Below, in pieces: positions 1-12,900 of a stretch of DNA of 64,000 bases (within the stretch, counting starts at the first letter, position 1; the number at the start of each line of letters is the position of its first letter). The notes under the pieces are model-generated. The model was not told where the DNA came from. It was given only the letters and a program-made list of their open reading frames with translations, and searched no databases. A program made the translations under genes and the position numbers. Source of the stretch: Rotaria macrura (Eukaryota; Rotifera; Eurotatoria; Philodinida; Philodinidae); NCBI GenBank assembly GCA_900239685.1, contig OENT01000132.1, forward strand, positions 62,001 through 126,000, in the 5' to 3' direction.

Positions 1-687
1 CTCTACAAAGCACCGTAAACGTTAAGCGACCCAAAATTGATCAAGAAAGAAGTGTGTCACAGAGTTACGTTTTCTTTTTCGTTTGTTATGTGAGTAACGA
101 GAGCTAGAGCAAAGGTATTTTTTCCATTGGAAAGCTTGTTTCAAGCTCACCGAATCAGATTCCAGGCCTACTTTAATTGGAGACCGTTGCTCGCAGGGCA
201 TTGAAAGATGAGTCAAAGCGTTGCAAAATCAGCGTCCTTCTATGTCACAGTGTTACGCGACTATAAACGATTTCTGTAAATTGTAGAATACAACAAAAAG
301 AAACGTCAAATATATATATTTTAGATTGTATTTGTCGAGTTGCTTCGAATAGCGTTTGAATGAACTTTCTAGCTATCACTGTTCTCGAAATATTTCAAGA
401 AGGATTGCCAAAATGTTACAGCGTTATGCTTGGACAAGCCAAATAGCAGACTAGATGATTTTGTGTTGAAATTCGAGGCTACCAAAGTAAACCTTTGATT
501 CTCGGAATGCCATTCAGGCGCAAGATTTCTAATATATGGATACGAAACTGTAATTTTATGAATACAATGACCTATTCTAACTGCTGTAGAGTGATTGAGA
601 TAAAACCGAAGGATACCATATGTTGGTATGAACAATTACTTGTACATGTTAAAGATCGATAATTTCATGACACATAGTTTAACTTAC
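1..687. other. Left edge, no confident exon
   Basis: This stretch follows the splice donor that ends the last visible SLC12 exon. The family's C-terminal tail (about 45 residues ending in a motif like RGN..VLTFY) should be encoded downstream on the minus strand, but I could not find it here with confidence. It probably lies left of base 1. Two similar 15-nt words, cacagagttacg near 58 and cacagtgttacg near 246, are the only repeat seen. Confidence 0.5.
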
Positions 688-3600
688 ACAATGATTAATG
701 TTGATTGCGAACTATATTCTATTAAATATTCATGTAAATTAAGACCACGTTTAATTTTTTCTTTATTAAGTTCTAATTCGATGTCGGTTATTTTCCATGT
801 TTCATCATTTACATTTGTATTTTCATTATTTTGATGCCATGTCTGTAACAGTTGTTCAAATTTTTGTGTTTCATTTTCATTCGGTTGTTTATTAAGACTA
901 TGAAGCACGTGTAGATCAGAATATTTAATACGAAATTTAGCTAATAATGTTGCCATAGCAACATGTTGTCGGTCAGCATCACTTTTTTCACCAGGTACAC
1001 ATGAAAATATTCGAAATTTACTATTACGCCAACGTTTTCGACGTCTTAATAAATAAGGTAATAATAGTGTTAAACCACCATCATCGAATAACCACCAAAC
1101 ATCAATTGTAGACGATGAATCTTGTTTAGGACGAAATATATTCATTGTTAACAGAGCGCCTTCATTGATAATCGTATTTTTTAATGTTAACACATCTGTT
1201 GTACGTCGTCCATTATTATTATTTGGTGATCTCGAAGCGCGTAACGGGCTATGTGCTAAAGATGATGCATCTGCTTCATCGTCATCGTCGTCATCATCGT
1301 CAGGAAAGTCTATTTCGTCAAGAAAAATAAAAGAACTCGAATATATAGAATTAAAATATTTTTGCTTTCTTCTACCTGGTCCAAAAAAGTCACTAAAATC
1401 AAGTCCACTTTGTAAACGTAAAATTCCGATACCATATTTAAGATGTAGTGCATCATGAATTATATTGAAATATTCAATAGCTGCATCGGCTTTAGTCAAC
1501 CAACCATTTTTAAAACCAAAAACAACAACATTAGGCCGCATTTTACCTACACCAACACACTATTAAGAAGAAGAGACTATTTTTCTTGTTATTTCCATCG
1601 AGAGATTCAACTTTAGGAATATAAAAATATGATTAATGAGATTGCTCTGTTGTATTGAAGTTAGTAGGAATCCATGAATAGTGCACTCCAGATAACTTCC
1701 CTCCACGATACTAGCTCTCCAAACACTTGCCCTCTAATGATATTTCCTCCCAGAATACTTGCTCTCCGAATAGTTGCTCTCTGAATATTTTACGAATTAC
1801 AATAATTATTTGTAAATTTACTAAATTCATATGTATGTAACACAACCATAGTCGAGTAATCAAGATATTATATAACTAGAAATAACGTAAACAACAGAAG
1901 AAATATAAATACATATTCACTTATACTCTAATGACAATCATCGATTTTATAGATACGATGTGAGTGAGTAGATCCTCTCCTCACACAAGCTTCAATGTAT
2001 TTCTACCTTCATGATTCTATTCTTTCATGTTCTGTTTCGAATATTGATATAATTTTAAAATTAATCTGACAATTCCTTGATACTTTGAAATTTTGCATGG
2101 ATTTATCAATCTCGTAAGTTGTTTTCATGTAATTCTTTTCTAAAGTCTTTAACAATCACTTTTAATTAGTTAAACAAAGGCGTAGTTGATTTATCCAGTG
2201 ACACAGGAGAGCGAATGTTCAAGATGCAACCCTCTAAGATGCACTTTTCCTGTTTTCATGAGTAGAAACATGGTAGCTCTTGCTTATTCTATAGGAAATG
2301 AAATTTTCGGTTGGTTTGATCATTACCAAAAAGAATTTCGTCTGTAGGATACTAACTAACGTTAGAATAAATGAAAGGTATTTCAAAAGTTGTCGTGATC
2401 TGCACAATCGAATGAAAACTAGGTAAGAAATAGGCCTGCATCGTCTATTAAAGTTGACTTCTATTATCAAATGTATTCAACATCAAACCTATTTTTCAAG
2501 TCATTTCGAAAAAAAAAATATATTCTAGACAGTCACTTATGACGAACTTTGGGAACTGTTCATTTTTGCCAGTACGTCTTTCGTCCTGCATGATAAGAGA
2601 ACAACAATAGAAAAAATTAATCCTATAAAAATCTAGACACATTTTATATTATGAAAGGAACAAAGATAAGTATCTAGTAGAGTGAAAACGTTGACAGCAA
2701 CACTGAATAGAATATCCTTTAGTAAACTCTATTATAGAGTCATACATTTCATTATTTTTTTTCATTCTACGTGTATGCAATATATTTGATTACATACTTG
2801 TAGTAATGCCATTGCTCCCTGTCGAACAGTAGCTGCAAAAATAGACTGATAAAAAGCTTTTGCTGCACGCTTTTTTAACCATGTTTCGCCGTCATCCTTT
2901 TGATCATATTGAATATTCCCTATTGAATCGTTCTGGAATATAATTTATTAGAATATAATTTTCACGAACAAGAAAAATAACTGATTGATGAATTTCTACT
3001 TACTAAAATAACATTACCACAAACCATTAGACTATGCCCATGAGTAACTAATGAACAAAGATCAACTAGTGCTGGGCGATATATGGGATTTCCAGTTAAA
3101 ACTAACATTTGTGGTCGAAAATTTTTGACATGCTCCTGAATAATATCCAATTTATGTGTTGCATCAAGGGCTCGTCGATAAGTATGAGCTTGAACAGATG
3201 AACCCCAATTGATTTCTATTAGAACAACAAATATAGTTTTACAATAAAAAAATTTTTGTTTCTCGTTTCTTAAGATTCTCACCTGGTTTTGTTGTTCGTA
3301 CGTAAATAAAAATGCCACTACTTATAACAAATGTTGTCAATGCTGCCCACCTAAGAAAATACAAATATTCGTTGATTTCCTCATCTTCTTCAACTCGCCT
3401 ACCAATTAATAATAAACATAACTGCAACACAAAGTAATGCTCCTGTTAATGCTAACCATTTATTATAATATCGAAATGCTGGTCTCCAGCCACTTGCTCT
3501 TGCCAATGATGCATCGAAACATGCATAATTAACTAATGCATAAGTCATAAGAAAAAAATTTGATATAATTGGTGCAATTCTATTCAATTCACCTTTAGAA

Positions 3601-6600
3601 AACAAAATATATACATATGAAACGAAAGAACAAAAACAAATAGACATCGATGAACGTCAGATTCTTTTACCAATAGCTGTAAACAGAACGGCAACAAAAT
3701 AGGTAAGCACATATGCTCGTATGGGTTCATCTGATTTTCCATTACCAGCAGCAAAATATTTCAAACGAGGAAAGATCATATCACGACAAACAGCTTGAAA
3801 AATTTTTGGTGCACTCACAAAACTTGCTAAATAGACGATAATTGGATAAAATAATATAAGCTATAGATTATCTTACCTAGCGCACTCGATAATGTCGCTG
3901 CAAATATTCCAGCTAAAAGTAAATGAACATTTCTTACATATTAAATTGATAAAAATAATAATAATACGTGCCGGCTCAAAGGCAAAATTTTATCTCTTGT
4001 GTACGTCATGAGATGAGAATACCTAATAAACCGTAATAATAAGAATGGAACAAAGTGCAGTAGACACATCATGTCATTCGATTATGGTATCTCGAACTTG
4101 CTGAATGAATTAAAACTTTTTCATATCTAGACTTGAACTAGATTTCTAACTCTAATAAATATTTGACGGCAAATATCACGAGAGAAATCTATTGATTGTA
4201 TGAATCAAAATGATGTAACTTCAATCATCATTGGATACTACTCGAGCAGGAATTCGATCTAATAAATCATTGTTACAGTTCCATTTACTACACAAAACTA
4301 CGTATTGATTTGTGATTTATTTTATTAAAAACATGTTCAGTTCATTGATATACTCTTCTATGGTGAAATGTAGATAGTTAAATATTTCGTTCTATATGAA
4401 AAACGACTCAGTTTAATTGTATGAATATTGAATTTATGCAACAAAATAAAGTTATGTCCTGTAGGTGATGAATCTTTGTAGTAAACAATAGAACAAGCGA
4501 TCTTTTTTCAAGATATTCGTAACTTTTGAGAATTAGATAGTATCGATTTGAAAGTAATTTATCAGTTATCTTTTGTCTCGTTCGTTTTTCAGAACTATTT
4601 CATTAGGTCGATCCAAAGTCTATGATCGAGGTCGATGAAGCAGATTCTAACGATCGATTTCGGGTATCGTTGTTTTTCAATTAATACACATCGTTAGTAT
4701 TATGTTTTTATCTATATCGAAATAATAATAATACAGCACTCGTATGAAACTCGAAACTAAGTCTGATATATTTACATAGATCAAATTTGAAAGATATTTT
4801 CTTAGACTTGAAAATTGAGAACATTTATTTTGACCTAAGTATTTCAAATGTTGATCTGCAACGTTAAACGTATCAATTGTGAATGATCTAACAAACCTGT
4901 TATGATCGGTCCGAATCCAGATATTAATTTCATTGCTTGATAGTTATACATTAAGCCTGATTTACAATTCGTATCATTTAAATTTAATGAACAATTGACA
5001 ATTTGTATGCTACTATCATTTCGACGTTCGTAATAATCCACTAAAATTAAGAAAACAAAAAGAATTTTCTTTCGAAATTTTGTTTTTATTACATTAAAAG
5101 CAAAGAAAAAAATTTTCGTACAAGAAACTTCACGATGAGTTGTACATCCTGCTATAATACAAAAAGCAAGATAAACAAATGTTGTTATTCCTATTGCCGT
5201 ATTCGTTCCTAATGGAATGGCTTTTGATGGGTTCTGTAATAGAATTGAAAATTATTTTTCTGCATTTTATTTTCATCGTTAAATATTTTCGTTTACTTTT
5301 AAATTTCCCGAAATATTCGCACCAGCAAGAATGCCAGTTACGGCTGGAAAGAAAACACCAAATACGCTTTGAAATGATTCTCCATTTTGAAATTTTGGTC
5401 CGAAATTTTCCTTTATTATTTGCCCTAGATATCATTTAATAGAAAAACAAAATTTAATTGTTTAATTCATTTCTATCAATTTTCATCTCTTTTCTTCTTC
5501 GTCGTACATGAATAGCCTTCAAAACCATGTCGTCGTTTGTATGGTGTTGCTGGCATTAATGATCCAATAAGGAAGTCCAACAATGATGCACATAATGTTA
5601 TAAGCAATACTATTTGTACAATAGTCTCGCTTCGCATACCAATCAGAGCAATACCAGAAACAATTGTCATAGTAATAAAACCTAAAATTTACAATTATTT
5701 ATTATATTAAAGAATTTAATTGATTTTATTTTTTACTATACCAATAATTCGCACAACATTGACAGATTCACCATCGACAATTATTCCTAATATTTTAACA
5801 TTATGTTCCTAGATGTTATGTTTTTCTATTAGAATAATCATGTCTTATTTAATTTCATTCTTACTCTAAGAATATCACAAACTGTTTCAGCAAAGCCGAT
5901 TGTATACATAGCTGCTGCAACTGCATCTATTCGTAGAGAATAATTTGAAGGAAAACAAAAATCTTGATGTTTTTTTTCTTTACATATGAATTTATCTTTT
6001 CCTTACTAACGAATGAAAATATCAAGCCAATAGCACCACCGAACTCGGGACCGAGACTACGAGAAATAAGATAATATGTCCCGCCACCTTTGACTTCACC
6101 ATTCGTACATATGGCACTCATCGATAATGATGTTAGAACAGTAACAACTGTAGAAACAATAACGATAACACACGCTAAACCAATTCCAGCTTGACCTGTA
6201 ACCCATGATAAACGAAGAAATAGCATAACACCAAATATATTCAACACACAACGAATCTTAAAGTATCAGTTGAAATGAAGAAAATACAAACAAAAAGATA
6301 TTGAAAATACATACAAGGACACCAATAATCCATCCGAATTTTACAATTTCAATTTTTGTCTTTGCTTCAGTTGATGTCGATTGTTCGTTAGGCATCATAG
6401 CTGTACTAAGAACTTCACTATTTAAATCAATAGTTGATGATAATTTATATTTTGAAGAAATATTTGCTGTTCCATGTAATGCTTCAAGTGTTGGTCGAGT
6501 TTTTGGTTCAGATGATGTAAATGAAAATAAATTTCTGTAGTGATCAATATGTGGTAATGTATCCATGGTATCATAATGGCATGTCTCTTTATTTTCATTA

Positions 6601-6935
6601 TTTACTGTAATTGTTTGATTTATATCTGATAATGTATTACTATGTTCACTCAGATTATCTCCAAATAGTACTTTCTTTGTTGTTATATTTGGACTTGATG
6701 AACATGGATCAGATGATAATATAACTTGAAACAAATGTAAAATAGTTTTCTTTTGAAATAAATTCTAATTACATAACTTACTAGTAGGAATATGCGTTGT
6801 TTCAACGAATAATTTTTGTGAATTAGGATCACCATCAGAAACTTTAGCTATTTGAAAGCGAGCTGCACTTGTCGATCGAGCTATTCCATTCGACTCATCA
6901 TTGATCTTATTTGGTGAACTACTTGTATTAGACAT
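688..6935 (-). CDS. SLC12A2-like: Na-K-Cl cotransporter (SLC12 family), 3' partial
   Basis: Electroneutral cation-chloride cotransporter of the plasma membrane; it brings Na, K and Cl into the cell. Sixteen exons (minus, high to low): 6935-6782, 6724-6315, 6256-6007, 5926-5865, 5808-5742, 5681-5508, 5424-5297, 5233-5122, 5040-4897, 3912-3877, 3826-3671, 3592-3403, 3350-3283, 3215-3004, 2932-2798, 1559-688. They give 1056 codons plus two bases, ending at a donor, so the last exon is missing. The N-terminus has an RFQI SPAK/OSR1 docking motif (26-29) and the regulatory block [15 protein letters not shown] (102-116) with its phospho-threonine. TM1 begins near residue 182 ([16 protein letters not shown]). 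The TM3 segment [10 protein letters not shown] keeps Tyr279, a K-site residue that is His in NCC as I recall, which favours NKCC over NCC. The C-terminal domain has [14 protein letters not shown] and a run of eight Asp. No inactivating change was seen. Confidence 0.93.
1676..1784. repeat. Degenerate 15-16 bp minisatellite in an SLC12 intron
   Basis: About seven diverged copies of a 15-16 bp unit, roughly GATACTTGCTCTCCGA, lie head to tail. Readable copies start near 1676, 1691, 1707, 1723, 1739, 1755 and 1770. The array sits in the 1.2 kb intron before the last visible exon of the cotransporter gene. The copies share the core CTCTCC or CCCTCC. Confidence 0.6.
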
Positions 6936-9900
6936 AGTTAACGGTTGTAATCATCTAGAACATTACACAATTATCTGGCAGAAAATGTTATAGCCATGGG
7001 CTGTCACTGTAATATACTTTGGGCGAGAACGATTCATCGTTTATATATATATAGATATAGCACGAGATATATAGATAAATATATATATACATCAACTGAA
7101 AGCTGCTCTTTGTTTAAATAAACCAATGGGATTCCTCGATTTAAACATCTATCTAAAAAACATTTTCTGGAAATGAATCATGTCTAAAATTTGCGCTTAA
7201 CTATTCTTCTGTAGATAAAACAAATCTGTCAAGTAATCGTCTCATAATATGAATTGATGCATTAAAAAAATTACCATTCAATATATTCTAAAGATATTGA
7301 TCGTCTTGTCTAAATATGAAAAATTACCGGCACAACAAAAAATGATGTATGACCAAAAAGTATTCATCGTGTATTGTGCATGACTAGTACTTAGCATTTC
7401 TCGTTCTCTCAGAATTTTTTCTTCTTCGAGCAATCAATAATCTATCAAGTAGAAATTTTTACTCAGCTAAGTTGTGTGTATCAAAATTTGACATGAACTG
7501 TTAGAAAAAAGAAAATCAACGAAGTATCTAAGCAACTTTTTCTCAATGTCATCATCTTGAAAACAAAAAACTTCTATCATAATAATACTAAGCAATATCC
7601 TTTTCAGATACTGATTGTGTCATGTTTTTTTTTTATTTAAAAGAAAATGAAAAGATTCTTATCGTTTAATTACTTCATCTTCTATAGAAAATTAATTGTA
7701 AAGAAAAATATTTACTTCACTACTCACTGGAAGCATTGTGATCCAACTCAATAATAAGACAAATAAATGCATGTACACATAAAAGGGAAAATGATAGAAT
7801 GGAAGAGAGAAAAAAAGAACAACAGAGTCGTTTTGCATTCTTATGTAATTTATATCTTTTTCTTGTTCTCGTCTTTCTAGTGCATTCTAAAACATATAAA
7901 TATGCAAGTCACGCACATTTTTATGATTAAAAGCAAGTTCAGTCGAGTTAAATATTTTTATTAGAAACTAAAATCAAGAGTTTTCTTTCTTTTTAATCAC
8001 CAACGCATACCATTATAATTGTATATATATATATATATATTTATAATCCTTGTATATTATGAAACATACTGTGTGATTCGAACAAAAGAATAATGAAAAG
8101 AAAAAGCCAGTACTATTAATCTATTTTTCTTTTCCGGCATATTTCCATTCTGTTTCTGTTTAATATGTGCATCAATGAAATTAACATGGTGTTTAATATG
8201 TTTTTCTTTTTGCCCAAATGACTTCAGACTATCGAGTATTTAATTTTCTATTTCTATTGATTAGTTCTTTTTTAATAGGCAAAACATGTTTCGCCTTGAT
8301 TGTAACAATGAATTAGAAATATGTCTTACGGAATAATTCAAGGGAAATAATATAAGTCCTCTATGAATAATTAATGAGTAATCTGTGCTTTTGTGCATTT
8401 AAAATAAAAACAACAATATGAATTTATTATAGTCCATTTCTCTCATTTCATTAAAGACGTATTCTTGCGTTCTTCTTAAAAGAATGTCTGTCTTTATAGG
8501 CGTCCTTGACACGTAGTTTTAGCATAAATAACTTTTTAGCAGCAGCTTGTCGTAGACATACACCGGGGGGTTATTCACACATATGTGAACTTTTTCACTA
8601 TCATAATTACAGAAAAAGAATTCACAAGATGTTCCAAGTTATATTTGCTAATTTAAACGAAATTCCATATTATTCCTCAGAATTTTATCTCATCGGAATA
8701 TGTGAAAAAAGAAAGTAAAAACGAATATAATGTTGATTCTATTATATTTCCACGAATGAGATACGACATAAATGCGTGACTTTCATCAGACAATACCGTA
8801 CATAGTTATTTTGATCTATTCAGATAAGAAGAATTGACATGCTAAAATCCGATGAACAATTATTTTCATAGTATCATATTGCGTACACTATACGCAGTTC
8901 ATACAGTCCTGTATTTTTTGATCGATATGATAAGCTCTGTTGTATGGGAACATCTATATGAAAGCATAGCAACGAATTTTAGACCACTATCTATACATCC
9001 TGACAAGAACAAACAACTTGAACTAAGTTGCATGTTTTGAAAGAACCGTTATCGTTTAAAATCTATCGGCATATGGTGCTATTTAACAGTAACAATGTTC
9101 TATTATATACTACGATATTCGAATCAATTCATCGTTTCAAACCCGAATAAATCTTTATTAATGATTGTTGTCTATAAGGTCAGCATGTCATTTATATCGT
9201 ATCACAGAGAGTGTGATCTTTTTGTAAACTGACTTCAGTAATATACGATTGATCATTTCGCAATACTTTGCACTGTATATTGAAAATAATGACACAGTAT
9301 ATGGTATTTATCCAAATGCTATTCGATCCGATTCAACCATCAGACTCAGAAATTTTCGAATATTTCTTTTATTTAAATCTATATTGACATCACTTGATAG
9401 TAATCGATCTTCAAAATGATTATAGTTAATATTTAGAAGTTTTATTGATCGACAGAAAATTAATTAAAATGAACTATTCTCAAAACTTCATAACTATTAA
9501 ATAAGCCAGGATCTTATAGAACTAGAAACTATATAATTGAACAATAGTCAATTTTTATGGGCTTTTTTTTGTTAGTGTATAGAGAGTAGTCTAAAAGTTA
9601 TTTTTATTATTTTACATGGATGTGTCATACAGCATAGTTTATCATATCTATCGATAGATACAAAAGTGCATGAGCTACGCATAGGTAATAATAATAATGC
9701 AGTAGGGCTTCTCATTATTGTTTTTGATACTGTTTTGAACGCACTTTGTATTCGCTCAAATATTGAGTCGGATAAGATGATTACCTTGAGTTACTATAGT
9801 TTAATATAGCTATGGATTTGAGAGCAAAAAGAAATATGTCAATAGTTTCAGAGGTGTCTATGTCAATGAATGAATTATTATCCTACATGAATGAGGATTT

Positions 9901-12900
9901 CTATTGAGAGATCGGATTTTATTAGAGAATTATTAATAAGCGTATTCATCGAAAATTTACTGCTATTCAAAGAAAAATTTTGGTTTTTGTTTTATAATTT
10001 ATCATGAACTGAACTGTATGTGAAAGTGTCTCATATCCAGATATCGAAAAGGTCATAACTCTGAAGCTGTATGTTTACCTGATTGCACTCAACACTATGA
10101 TTTCGGTGAACATCTGAAGTTGTAGAAGACTGTCTGATGAGTCAATCTACTTGTTGCTTCATAATAAATGAATCAATTTTTGTATTTCTTCCTTTTTTTT
10201 ATCATCTACTATAGCATATATATTATAATAATAAAGTATACAACGTGAACAGCTAAAAGAATCATATTTAAAGTTTCATTTGAAATATTCACCCTTTATG
10301 TTCGAAATTAACATAATTCTATTGAAAGAAATTATTACTCTTTGACAGTTTCATATCAGATACAAAGAATCGATACTGTTTCTGAATTATGTTCTTCAGA
10401 CATACATAAAATTTATACTGTTGTGGTTCGAACGAATTTTTTTGAAATAGATATATGATTTTCGATAAAAAAATATGTCAGATAGAGTACATCGATTTTC
10501 ATGTGTAGATCATTGACAACATTAAATACATTATCATCGTTTCAAATACAAACAACTAAGATCTGCCTAGTATAAAGCATTAATTATTTATTATACGTCT
10601 ACTTCATGACTAAGTAGACTCGAACGATTTTTATTTTTATTTTATCCGAATAAAACGTTAAATCCAGTCAAGCATAACTAGACATGTCTTGATGATGAAT
10701 AGTCGAGTACACTAAGAGTATTAGTTACTTATTATGATTAGTTTCTTGTGTGAGTAGCCATCTTGAAATATAACATATGAATAGTTAATGTCCAACTAGA
10801 ATCTTCTTGGACTCGGTATCATGTTGTTTGTTTTCTACCTATTAATTTGTCGATTCTAGAAATATCTAATAAAATCAAGAGTTATTCAATGAGTTTTAGT
10901 GTTGTTCACGTTCCATAGTCGAACAGTGTCGAAGAAGTTCTAATGCTCTATGAAGCAGGAATCCTGTACAGTTAGATTTCCTCATATCCTAATCGGTAAA
11001 TTTTGTAATTAAAATCTTACCATACCTGTAACTTGTCAGATTTTTCCAGATGTCATCGTGAAGTATCTTTTGATGCTAACTCAATAATCAAATATAAAAG
11101 TGTCCAGTACATCACCAACTTCCTAAAACAATCATCATGGAAATGTTACTGATGTAGATTCCTATTGTTTGCAGCAGATTTTGTCACTTAGTATAGTCCA
11201 TTTCGCATATTATGAATAGAAATGATGGATTCAAGTAAGAGTCACTTCTGATGAATAGTTAATTTCAAAATGTAAAACTAGAATGAACTTTCATCTTAGT
11301 AAAAGTCTTTTAAAACTCTTCAGTAGCATCACTATAAACTCGTCAACACACGAGATATAGAGTTGCGAGATTCGATATTCATATGCAATTTCACATTGGA
11401 AAAAAAATTCTAAATTCGTTTACACTCGTCTTTAGTCATTATGTATTGAAATTTAAAACGAATTCTATTGCACATAACTAAATCTCGTCTTTCTCAAACG
11501 AACATTTTGGACATAGGTTTCAGTTTATCAATCAAATTGGGTAGCCGTTACTTGAATATTCTCATTGAAAGTCGTAGTATAAGAAAAAGAATCATTGAGC
11601 GCATCGGAACATCATCTTTTTACTCACATTCAGAAATAAATGGCATAGAAAACTCACCTACATATCTTATTCTCATAAAAATTGAATTTCAATTAGTTAA
11701 AAGTGAATCGATTTTCATGTTCTGGCGAAGATTCACATGCGTTCTTCTATCTACCAAAAATCTGCAATGTGTATTTAAAATACGTTAAATTATGACTGAA
11801 CTAGCTGAAATTTCAACGAATGTTTCTTCTTTACAAAAGAATCTATTACCATTTAGCATAAACATCGACTTAAAAGAAAACGTCATGTATCTTCGCATGA
11901 AGAATTGACTAACTCATCGTACAACGTAATTTCTTTCAATTACAATTTGTAGCATAGAAATTTTTCGAAAGATCATTGTTAATAATTGTAATCGAAGAAC
12001 AATTTATTTTTGCAAAAACATCGATTTTTTCAGTTTCTCTGTTGGTACGATGAAAAACGAAACATGGTTACCGATCGGTACTTCACTATAAACAATATTC
12101 TTCATGGTTTTTAAATCCTATGTTTCCTTCATTTATTGTCCGAAATTGTTCTATCAATGGCCATTTCAAGAGGCAGTACAAGGTTCAAGGGTGTGGATGT
12201 AATATTCATCTTGTTTCGAGAAATTTATATAAAAAAAAAATTCGATCATAAATGACTATTGTCGCAAACACCCGACATAGGTGTTACACATAACACATAA
12301 TAAAAGCAATGTAAAAAAGTTATACAGAATGATTGTAATGTTGGTTCAATCAAGATGAACACATATAGATTGTCTCTGATCTCAAACTATGACATAGTTT
12401 TGAAGTTTCTTTACTCTATAAGATAAACAACAAAACGAGCCTGCATTTCATAGATTTAGTTTATTGATATATTTGTTCTTCTTGTTCATCTATATCAATA
12501 GAAAATTTCCTTAAATATCATGTTTTCCACTATCCTCTTGAGCAGATTTATTTTTCGGAACACATCAAGAACTATTATCCTAGAAGTAATTATAGAAGAC
12601 TAGTAATTGTGAAAGTATAAAAATGTCATTCAATCATGCTTGTGACTATTCTCGACTTCTCCATAGGTAGCACATCGAATGGATAAATTCAGCAACACTG
12701 ATATCATGAGATCCTAGAAGTGAATGGATTACACGAAGATAATACATTAAAGTAACTAGAGTAAAACGAAAGAAATTGTTTTTCAAAAATCAACAAAATC
12801 TTGATCTCAAAAGACGATATGAGAAAATACGTTGAGCAGATGTTTGTTTGCATTGGTGGATATCGTTCATCTGGTATCAAACAATTAAAACATAGTAAAT

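Noticed and set aside
369..635. Minus-strand ORF whose end (LLFGLSKHNAVTFWQS) faintly recalls the SLC12 C-terminal VLLVRGN..VLTFY tail
   Set aside because: Only a few residues match, the residues before them show no SLC12 pattern, and no convincing acceptor joins it to the donor at 687. Treated as chance.
1165..1458. Plus-strand Ser-rich ORF
   Set aside because: It is the antisense shadow of the Asp-rich part of the cotransporter exon.
11468..11788. 106-codon ORF (plus)
   Set aside because: No family resemblance, no ATG (it starts at TTG), no splice partners. In AT-rich DNA such open stretches occur by chance.
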